Source: Mariprofundus erugo (GTDB lineage Bacteria; Pseudomonadota; Zetaproteobacteria; Mariprofundales; Mariprofundaceae). From it: 64,000 bases of DNA. The translations under genes and the position numbers were made by a program. This document shows, one piece after another, positions 16,822-23,721 of this stretch. The stretch covers positions 1-64,000 of the forward strand of contig NZ_VBRY01000001.1 of assembly GCF_005818865.1 (NCBI RefSeq), read 5' to 3'. The notes below the pieces were generated by a model that was not told where the DNA came from, made no database searches, and saw only the letters and a program-made list of their open reading frames with translations. Each line of letters begins with the position of its first letter. Position 1 is the stretch's first letter.

Positions 16822-18753
16822 TCAACGCCCCAGTGCTGCCGGTTCGCCGAAGTAATAACCCTGCAAGGCATTGATTCCCAGCGATTGCAGCGAATCGGCA
16901 TCGCTTTTTTTCTCCACTTGCTCGGCGATGACTTCGATATCGAGGCCATGAGCAATATCAGTGATCGTTTGCAAAAAGAAGCGGTTGTCACGATTGTCAG
17001 CAATGCCACGCGTGTAGCTGCCGCTGAGTTTGATATAGTCCACCTTCAGTTGTCTGAGCGTCTGGAACGAGCTCAGGCGAGTACCGAAGTGCTCCATAAT
17101 GATTTTGCCTCTATGGAGGTGAACAAAATCGATGAAGGCAGAGGCTTGATCAATATTTTGAAGCATGCCTTGTTCACTGATCTCGAACCATAATCCATGG
17201 CCAACATCAGCATGTCGTTGGTAATGGCTTTCCAGCCAGGAATTGAAAGAGGCATCCCGGATCGAATTGGGGGAGAGATTGACCGCTAAGGGGCCGACGG
17301 CCCCTGTTTCCAGGAATCTGGTGGTTTGCTCAATGACAAGCCTGTCCAGATGATGGTTTAACCCTAGACGCTCCACCATGGATACAAATACTCCGGCAGG
17401 AATATTGTTATCTGACATGTCGGATATACGAATGAGAATCTCGCTGTACAGGGTATTAGTCTGGGCGGTGAATACCGGTTGTGCGAGCAGGCGAATTCGC
17501 TGATTTTCCATGCTCTGTTCAATCAGCTGTTTCCAGCCAAGATTTCCCAGTGCGGTATTTTTGGTGGTATCAATGACATAGCTGTCAGGCTCTCTGTTCA
17601 GGGCGGTGGCAAGGGCTGCATCGGCTTCGGCCAGTATGGTGCTGATCTCGCTATTGTTGTCGAAGAGGCTGATGCCGATATGGGCAAGGGCATCCAGCGA
17701 CAGGGTTGTAGCGAGGTTATGGACGGCACTGCTGAGTTGTTGCCCGAACTCATCAGCAATGTCGATGTCGGTTTGCGGTAGAATAATGGCGAAGTCGGTA
17801 CCGCTGATGCGGGCCACGGTTGACATGCGATAGGGGGTGGCGACCCGGGTTAGAATACGGGCGATATCGATAAGCAGGGCATCACCTGCCTGGTGGCCTT
17901 TTTGTTTGTTGTAGTCGGCAAAGCCGTTGATCCGGATCACAGCCAAAGAGCCTGCTCCGCCCTGTTCACGGTCATGAATCGCATGTTCAAGCATGGCCGT
18001 AAAACCATGGCGATTATTCAGGCCCGTAAGCGCGTCAATCTGAGCCTGTTGCTGCATCTGTTCAGCGCGCTCGCTGAGTTTACTGATCAGTCCCTGTAAT
18101 TTGCCTGACATTTTATTCATGGCCAGTACCACCCGTTTGAGCTCGCGCGTGCGGGGAATATTTTCTACAATCGGAAACTCCCGGTCGCAGATGGCCAGTG
18201 CCTGGTGTTCTACGGCATCAAGCGGTTTGAGGATCGCTCTTAGAATGAGCCCGACGGCCAGTAGCGAGGCAATGAGGGCAATGATCGCCCACCAGAATGT
18301 TTGCTGAGAGGTCTCCCACAGTTTTTTATAGGCAAACCCGGGGTGGGCTATGAGGGTGAGTTGTCCTGATTGTGTCCAGCCGGTGGTGATGACCGACTCA
18401 CCTTGCGGCGTAGGCATAGGTAGCCAGTTGATAAACCATTGCGGTACGCCATCAATGGATGCGGTGTTCTCACGTGAAATCAGGACCTTGCCGGACATAT
18501 TGCTCAGCGTCAGCGATTTGTAGTAGCCGCTGTCAAACACAGCATTGACCATGGTATCCATCGCCGCGATATCTTTTCGCTGCATGTGCGGTACCAGTGA
18601 GAGGCCGAGAGAGTCGGCTGCATTCTGCGTCTGGGTGGCCAGCTGCAGCATCAGATAGGAGCGGGTGTTATCCACACTGATCCAGAATGTGCCTGAAAAG
18701 ATCAGCAGGAAGGTGAGAAAAATCAGTGTGATCAATTGCCGCGAGAGTGTCAT
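16822..18753 (-). CDS. lapD: LapD-type c-di-GMP receptor with degenerate GGDEF and EAL domains
   Basis: The 643-residue protein has an N-terminal membrane helix (about 7-25), a periplasmic domain with a tryptophan loop (TGWTQSG, Trp126), a second helix (about 153-173), HAMP, GGDEF and EAL domains. Both catalytic signatures are broken: SGTDF (317-321) instead of GGDEF, and EIL (438-440) instead of EAL. That is the hallmark of LapD, which binds c-di-GMP and then sequesters the periplasmic protease LapG so that the surface adhesin is retained. Its length is close to LapD of Pseudomonas. lapG lies immediately upstream in the same orientation, ten bases away, which makes the call firm. Confidence 0.92.
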   Translation of the reverse strand: MTLSRQLITLIFLTFLLIFSGTFWISVDNTRSYLMLQLATQTQNAADSLGLSLVPHMQRKDIAAMDTMVNAVFDSGYYKSLTLSNMSGKVLISRENTASIDGVPQWFINWLPMPTPQGESVITTGWTQSGQLTLIAHPGFAYKKLWETSQQTFWWAIIALIASLLAVGLILRAILKPLDAVEHQALAICDREFPIVENIPRTRELKRVVLAMNKMSGKLQGLISKLSERAEQMQQQAQIDALTGLNNRHGFTAMLEHAIHDREQGGAGSLAVIRINGFADYNKQKGHQAGDALLIDIARILTRVATPYRMSTVARISGTDFAIILPQTDIDIADEFGQQLSSAVHNLATTLSLDALAHIGISLFDNNSEISTILAEADAALATALNREPDSYVIDTTKNTALGNLGWKQLIEQSMENQRIRLLAQPVFTAQTNTLYSEILIRISDMSDNNIPAGVFVSMVERLGLNHHLDRLVIEQTTRFLETGAVGPLAVNLSPNSIRDASFNSWLESHYQRHADVGHGLWFEISEQGMLQNIDQASAFIDFVHLHRGKIIMEHFGTRLSSFQTLRQLKVDYIKLSGSYTRGIADNRDNRFFLQTITDIAHGLDIEVIAEQVEKKSDADSLQSLGINALQGYYFGEPAALGR

Positions 18754-18762
18754 CAGAGACTC

Positions 18763-19434
18763 CTAGTTTGTCATGTTTTTGGCAGTAAAACTGCTGCCAC
18801 GCTGGCGCTCCTGGTCCATACGGACGTTCAGATCGCGCCACAAATTGATTCGTTGGGAGCCGCCTTCCATGGCTGTCATCCGGCCCTGTCCCCGCTCCTT
18901 GGACATCCACAGATTGCTACCATTGAAGCTGTAAATAGGGAGCAGGTCGGTGCGGCTGGATGCCGGTTTGATGCGATCCACCAGATTATCGAGAATCAAC
19001 GGGTCGCTTTCAGGCTCCTCATAATAGGCCAGCACCATGTGGGCCTGATTAAAGCGAAGTGCCTTGACGTAGGTGATGCGCAGTCGTTCATCGGGAATGC
19101 CAAGCTCAAGCAGGGTGAAATATTTTGCAATCGAGTAGTCCTCGCAATCGCCGCCATTGGTGGCGAGCAGCTCGACCGGTGTCGCCCAGTAATCCTCCCT
19201 GTGCCAGTGCTGGGCATCTGATATATAGGGAATGCGATTGAAGAACTCATTGACGTCGTTGATGATCGACCACTCTCTGCTGCCCCGGTCATCATCGATC
19301 AGCTCCTGCCAGTCGGCAATGCGCTGCATCGCAGCTTTGCCGTAGCGCAGTTCAATGTTTTTCAGATATTCGGGAGAAAAGCCACCCTTGCCGGCTGTCG
19401 ATGTGGACACCACGAAGACAATGCAGAGCGTCAA
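18763..19434 (-). CDS. lapG: periplasmic cysteine protease LapG
   Basis: This transglutaminase-like (BTLCP/DUF920) protease has the active-site cysteine in NGGDCEDYSIAK, the histidine in HMVLAYY and the aspartate in ILDNL. LapG cleaves the N-terminal anchor of LapA-type adhesins when LapD is free of c-di-GMP. From the TTG at 19434 the N-terminus is hydrophobic but has no positive charge. In the same frame a CTG at 19461, with GGGAGAG upstream, would add NNKVIYSI and give a normal export signal, so translation may begin there. No adhesin gene is in the window. Confidence 0.9.
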   Translation of the reverse strand: MTLCIVFVVSTSTAGKGGFSPEYLKNIELRYGKAAMQRIADWQELIDDDRGSREWSIINDVNEFFNRIPYISDAQHWHREDYWATPVELLATNGGDCEDYSIAKYFTLLELGIPDERLRITYVKALRFNQAHMVLAYYEEPESDPLILDNLVDRIKPASSRTDLLPIYSFNGSNLWMSKERGQGRMTAMEGGSQRINLWRDLNVRMDQERQRGSSFTAKNMTN

Positions 19435-19548
19435 AATAGAGTAGATGACCTTGTTGTTCAGCTTGCTCTCCCGTATTCACAGTAAAGAGATAAAGTAAAC
19501 ATAGCAGGAAAGAGGCCATGTCAGTGGCTGCGTGTCATCGTAACGGTA

Positions 19549-19580
19549 CAAAAAAGAAAGGCAGGAGTTCCTCTCCTGCC
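19549..19580 (-). terminator. terminator between flgE and lapG
   Basis: On the minus strand GGCAGGAG pairs with CTCCTGCC around a five-base loop and is followed by TTTCTTTTTT. It ends the flagellar transcript before lapG and separates the lap pair from the flagellar genes. Confidence 0.85.
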
Positions 19581-19634
19581 CCGGGCCATGCCAGGGTGGC
19601 ACGGCAACTGTCCAGGGATGCGGGGATCCCTGAA

Positions 19635-19666
19635 GCCGGACAGCTCCAGTCTGGAGCCTGTCCGGC
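19635..19666 (-). terminator. stable hairpin just after flgE
   Basis: A long near-perfect stem (GCCGGACAG with CTGTCCGGC, extended by CTCCAG/CTGGAG) begins about ten bases after the flgE stop. It has no T run. It may protect the 3' end of the message or assist the intrinsic terminator further on. Confidence 0.5.
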
Positions 19667-19676
19667 TTAATTCACT

Positions 19677-21077
19677 TTAACGCTTCACCTGCATCAGAGA
19701 GGAGAGCATCTGGTCGGTGGTCAGAATGGTTTTGGAGTTGGCTTCATAGCCACGCTGTACCACGATCAGTTTCACGAACTCAGCTGCAAGGTCCACGTTG
19801 GACTGCTCAAGTGCGTAAGGAGAGATGGTGCCAAGACCGCCGGAGCCGGGGAGTCCCAGTACCGGTGCACCGGATGCGATGGTCTCCTGCAGCAGGTTGT
19901 TACCCACATGTCCCAGTACCGCATTGTTCGGGAAGTTGGCCAGTGCTACCTGGAAAAGACCACGGCGCTGACCATTGGTGAATACACCGAACACCTTGCC
20001 GGAGGAGTCTGTCTCCAGCTTGTTCAGGAAGCCGGCCGCAAAACCATCACGGGTCATCTGGCGGGTGGCGAAGCTGCCTGCCATCTGCACGGTTCCATCA
20101 AGACCGGTACCTGAGATACCCTGGGCATCGGCAGTGGCAACCGGGTAAGTGGCTCCCTGACCGGCAGCATTACCGAAGTTCATGGCAACGGTGCTTGGGG
20201 CTGCATTGAGCCAGTTGAAGGTCAGTGCAGGCGAGTTTTCCTGTACCAGCTCACCGCCCGGGCCGAAGACCAGTGACTGGGTACCGGGGGTGACCACACC
20301 GGCGGCAAGGGTGGAGGCGGTAGGGGCACCCACCTGAGTCTGGGTGCCTGCGGTTCCACCGGCCAGACCACCACCATCCACCGATGCGTGCCAGTCCCAG
20401 ACAATATTACCGGCAGCATCCTGACCGATTTTGGTGAACTGCAGGCTGACGGCATGCGTTTGTCCGAGGCCGTCGTAGACATTCACATCGGATTTGAAAT
20501 GGAAGGTTGCCGGATCAGCCGGGTTGAATACGGTGCCGGTCGCCAGTGGTACGGCATTGGAGTCAAGGGTCGAGCCGACCGTGACCTGGGTGGTGGCCTG
20601 CGCCTGGGCGGCCAGGTTGGCGAAGGAGATGTCCTTGACGTTACCCACTGCCTTCTGGCTGACTGCATCCAGAGCATAGCCCTGAACAATATTGCCCTGA
20701 CCATCGATCAGATTGAAGTTCTGGTCCAGGATGAATGCGCCTGCACGGGAGTAGTTGGTTTGTCCTGTTGCCGGATCACGCAGGGCGAACAGACCATTAC
20801 CATTGATCGCCATATCGGTCGGGCTGGTGGTGTTCTGGATGGAGCCCTGTTGCTGGTCACGGGTGATTGAGCCGATACGCACACCGTTACCCACCTGGTT
20901 GGCGATGTTGGAGCGGGTTACACCCACAGTCTGGGAAAGTACATCGGAAAAGTTGACGTTCTGGCTCTTGAAGCCGAGAGAGTTGACGTTGGCGATGTTG
21001 TCGCCGACCACACGGACCGCCTCGCCGAATGATGAAAGACCGCTGGCGCCGATGAACAATGCATTATAAATACCCAT
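19677..21077 (-). CDS. flgE: flagellar hook protein FlgE
   Basis: The 466-residue protein starts with the rod/hook N-terminal motif (SSFGEAVRVVGDNIANVNSLGFK) split across its first 40 residues and ends with the matching C-terminal helix (QRGYEANSKTILTTDQML). The middle is the variable FlgE D1-D2 region. It polymerises into the hook. It follows flgD by 28 bases and is the last gene of the flagellar block. Confidence 0.95.
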   Translation of the reverse strand: MGIYNALFIGASGLSSFGEAVRVVGDNIANVNSLGFKSQNVNFSDVLSQTVGVTRSNIANQVGNGVRIGSITRDQQQGSIQNTTSPTDMAINGNGLFALRDPATGQTNYSRAGAFILDQNFNLIDGQGNIVQGYALDAVSQKAVGNVKDISFANLAAQAQATTQVTVGSTLDSNAVPLATGTVFNPADPATFHFKSDVNVYDGLGQTHAVSLQFTKIGQDAAGNIVWDWHASVDGGGLAGGTAGTQTQVGAPTASTLAAGVVTPGTQSLVFGPGGELVQENSPALTFNWLNAAPSTVAMNFGNAAGQGATYPVATADAQGISGTGLDGTVQMAGSFATRQMTRDGFAAGFLNKLETDSSGKVFGVFTNGQRRGLFQVALANFPNNAVLGHVGNNLLQETIASGAPVLGLPGSGGLGTISPYALEQSNVDLAAEFVKLIVVQRGYEANSKTILTTDQMLSSLMQVKR

Positions 21078-21105
21078 GATAAACTCCTTTTATATCTTCT
21101 ATCGT

Positions 21106-21777
21106 CTACGGACGGATTTCTGTGATGTTGGCGAGGGAGGCAGCAATACCACCCACCATAAGTTCGGTGCCGTTGGCGCCGAAGCGGACGGCATCAACGA
21201 TACCGGTACGCTGGACCTTGCAACCGACAGCGTTACCACCTGCATCAAGCGCTGTGACGCTCAACGTATATGCTCCTGCAGGGGCGATGGTGCCGGTATC
21301 AGTGGTGCCATCCCAGGTCAGAGGGGTGTTGCCGGCAGTCATGGCCCCCAGCTGCGCTGTCCGCACAACATTGCCATTGGCATCGGTGACGGATATCTGT
21401 ACTGCACTTGCTGCAGCATCGAGAGATACATCAAATGGCTGCGGATTTGTGCCATCAAAATTGATATTGCTTTCATTGATGGTGACGGTATGGCCGAGAT
21501 AGTTGGCGCCACCGGCTGTTGCGGATGCGCTTCCGGCAGCACCGGCATCGATCAGTTTCTGCAGCAGGGTATTCGACGTGGTTTGCTGCTCGACCATGTT
21601 AAACTGGGCCAGCTGGCTGGACATCTGGGTAGGATCCTGCGGCTTCATCGGATTCTGAAACTGCATCTGTGCGACAAGAAGCTTCAGGAAGATGTCTTTG
21701 CTGCCCAGGTTATTCTGGGTGGTTCTGGCCGCTGGCTGGTTGAGTTGCGAGGCACTGGTGACTGTAGGTGTAAGCAT
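21106..21777 (-). CDS. flgD: flagellar hook capping protein FlgD
   Basis: The 223-residue protein carries the FlgD N-terminal signature (FLKLLVAQMQFQNPMKPQDP) and a C-terminal FlgD-Ig/tudor-like part. It caps the growing hook during assembly. It lies between fliK and flgE, the usual hook-assembly trio. Confidence 0.95.
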   Translation of the reverse strand: MLTPTVTSASQLNQPAARTTQNNLGSKDIFLKLLVAQMQFQNPMKPQDPTQMSSQLAQFNMVEQQTTSNTLLQKLIDAGAAGSASATAGGANYLGHTVTINESNINFDGTNPQPFDVSLDAAASAVQISVTDANGNVVRTAQLGAMTAGNTPLTWDGTTDTGTIAPAGAYTLSVTALDAGGNAVGCKVQRTGIVDAVRFGANGTELMVGGIAASLANITEIRP

Positions 21778-21786
21778 GGCGTGCTC

Positions 21787-23364
21787 CTAAACGTGAATAC
21801 TCAAACCGCTGCCACTATGGGATGCGACCGGGCGGTTTGAAGGGGTTGATGATGGCAGGTCAATGCCTGCATTGCTGGCATTCTGACGGAAGCCGGGGGA
21901 GGACTGGTTATTGCCGAAGCCGGATGAGGCCTGCTCTCCGTGAGATCCCATTGAGAAGCCGGACAGATCCAGTCCCTGTTGAGCCAGCGCCTGTTTCAAT
22001 GCTGGCAGCTGCTGGTCGATAGCTGCCCTTGTGGCGGACTGATCCACAATCAGATGAACCTGCAGCTGTTTGCTGGCATCTGTCTGCAGGGAGATGTGAA
22101 TTTTGCCCAGATGAGCAGGGTCCAGCTGGATTTCCAGTCGTGTCTGACCATTTTTGGCCGCATGAGCAATATGCTGAATGGACTCGTACATGGTCATGGT
22201 CGGCACGCTTTTATGATTCATGTAGTGCTGGAAGTTGGCGGCATTTGCACTTGTGCCTGATGTCGCCGGGCGGTTGTCTGTGGCCAGGATCTGAATATTG
22301 CGACCATCCTGGCCACCTTTTTCTCCTGACTGCTGGTTGCCGCTGCTGTCACTTTGCATGGCTGTCTCCAGTACAGCGGCCTGTTGTACGGGAGCATTAC
22401 CACTCTGAGTCGTTGTCGATGCATTGTGCTGTTGGGCTGTATGGTTGTGTGCAGCCAGAGGCGAGTTTTTATCATTGCCGGTGGCGGCATTGCCCTGTTT
22501 GGCAGTCAGCTGCTGGACTGCATCCCGTTCATCTGCGGTCAGCGGACGCTCCTGCCTGGTGACGGTTGGCATGGCTACCGGTTGACCATTCGTACCCTCC
22601 CTGACGGTTGTGGCTGTGTTTGCCGCTGCCTGCTCCACACCCTGCTTGCGGGTTACGGCAGCAGCCGCGCTGACAGCCTCGAATTTACCGCTGGCGGCTT
22701 TTGCGTCGCCAGGCGCAGCTTTCAGATCAACCTGCTGCTCTCCATCAGTATTTACATGGCTGTCGCGCTTGATGGTCGCCGTACCGGTCTCCATATGAGG
22801 CATCTGGATTTTGCCGTTGACAGACTCCTGCTGTTTCCCGATCAGCTGGACTGTCTCCTTGCCTGCCGTCTGGCCATCTTTCGTCGTGGCGGACTGTTTT
22901 CCATCCATGATGATTTTGACCGCTGGCTGTCCGGTTTTGCTATCGATATGGCTCTGATTCAGAGCATGCAATGCAACGGCCTGAACGGTGGAGCCATCGA
23001 CTGTTTCTGTTGTTTCACCGGCCAGTTTTTTTGCTGGTGCGGCGATGATAGCGGTTCCTTGTTGCACTACCTTTGATGCGTCAGGACTACTTTTCTGTGC
23101 AAGCTTGGCGGTTGCCGTCAACACTCCCTTCTGTGCAGACTTGTTCTCCTGCCCATCCTTGAGGGTGGATTCTGCAGTCTGTTTTAACAGTGTCATGGTT
23201 GGCGTTTTTGCCCCATTGACCAGAGATGTCTTGTCTCCCGCCTTGCCCTGCTTCTCGAACATTGCCATCAGTTTGGCAAACAGGCTGTTTTGTCCCTGCT
23301 TGCCGCCGGTGGCGGTGGCTTCTGCGATGCCGGATTGGCCGGTGCCTGAGATCTGTTCTATCAT
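21787..23364 (-). CDS. fliK: flagellar hook-length control protein FliK
   Basis: The 525-residue protein has a long low-complexity N-terminal part rich in Lys, Gln, Thr and Ala, as expected for an export-ruler protein. It then has the conserved C-terminal domain with LEIQLDPAHLGKIHISL and the Gln/Gly-rich tail. It sets hook length and switches export specificity. The ATG at 23364 has no visible ribosome site, and a possible sigma-54 promoter sits only about ten bases upstream, so the start may be leaderless or lie further in. Confidence 0.92.
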   Translation of the reverse strand: MIEQISGTGQSGIAEATATGGKQGQNSLFAKLMAMFEKQGKAGDKTSLVNGAKTPTMTLLKQTAESTLKDGQENKSAQKGVLTATAKLAQKSSPDASKVVQQGTAIIAAPAKKLAGETTETVDGSTVQAVALHALNQSHIDSKTGQPAVKIIMDGKQSATTKDGQTAGKETVQLIGKQQESVNGKIQMPHMETGTATIKRDSHVNTDGEQQVDLKAAPGDAKAASGKFEAVSAAAAVTRKQGVEQAAANTATTVREGTNGQPVAMPTVTRQERPLTADERDAVQQLTAKQGNAATGNDKNSPLAAHNHTAQQHNASTTTQSGNAPVQQAAVLETAMQSDSSGNQQSGEKGGQDGRNIQILATDNRPATSGTSANAANFQHYMNHKSVPTMTMYESIQHIAHAAKNGQTRLEIQLDPAHLGKIHISLQTDASKQLQVHLIVDQSATRAAIDQQLPALKQALAQQGLDLSGFSMGSHGEQASSGFGNNQSSPGFRQNASNAGIDLPSSTPSNRPVASHSGSGLSIHV

Positions 23365-23376
23365 GCCATGTATAGA

Positions 23377-23391
23377 GCAGGATTTGGGCCA
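23377..23391 (-). promoter_or_regulatory. possible sigma-54 promoter before fliK
   Basis: On the minus strand TGGCCC, five bases, then CTGC gives the GG and GC pairs ten bases apart required by sigma-54. It differs from the consensus at two positions and would place the start of transcription almost at the fliK ATG. Confidence 0.35.
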
Positions 23392-23620
23392 TGATTAAAG
23401 TCTTTTTAAAACATATGTTTACGCGTTGTTTCCTGTGTGACCGGAAGGTATTTTCTTCCCTGAGGGGAAATTTTTTCCTGTGTGCGATTGCGCATGGGGA
23501 ATGATTTGCATCATGGTCACTGCTTCTGCTGCTGCGATCAGTCTGTGTGACATAAAGTGTCTTCTGGCTACAGAAGGGGAGGCTCCATGGGGCGTGGATA
23601 TGCCGTGCTGCAGGGACGGC

Positions 23621-23721
23621 TTAAGGAGATGCTGATGTATCGCCTGCCTGGAAAAATCAGGCCGCAAAGGCAAAAGCGTGACAAAAAGGCCGGATAGCCG
23701 GATTAATCAGCGATTCCTTAA
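23621..23721. repeat. MITE-like element, copy A
   Basis: This 101-bp stretch has near-matching terminal inverted repeats (TTAAGGAGATGCTGATGTAT at the left; TTAAGGAATCGCTGATTAAT on the other strand at the right). Part of its interior (AAAAATCAG..CGCAAAGGC) recurs near 52630. Its right end supplies the TAA stop of the channel gene. An inner stem CCGGCTATCCGG followed by CCTTTTTG on the minus strand can serve as that gene's terminator. The remaining 260 bases to fliK hold no gene that I can support. Confidence 0.65.

Noticed and set aside
23419-23673. 84-codon minus-strand frame between fliK and the channel gene
   Set aside because: It overlaps the repeat element, lacks a ribosome site and has a composition typical of chance frames.
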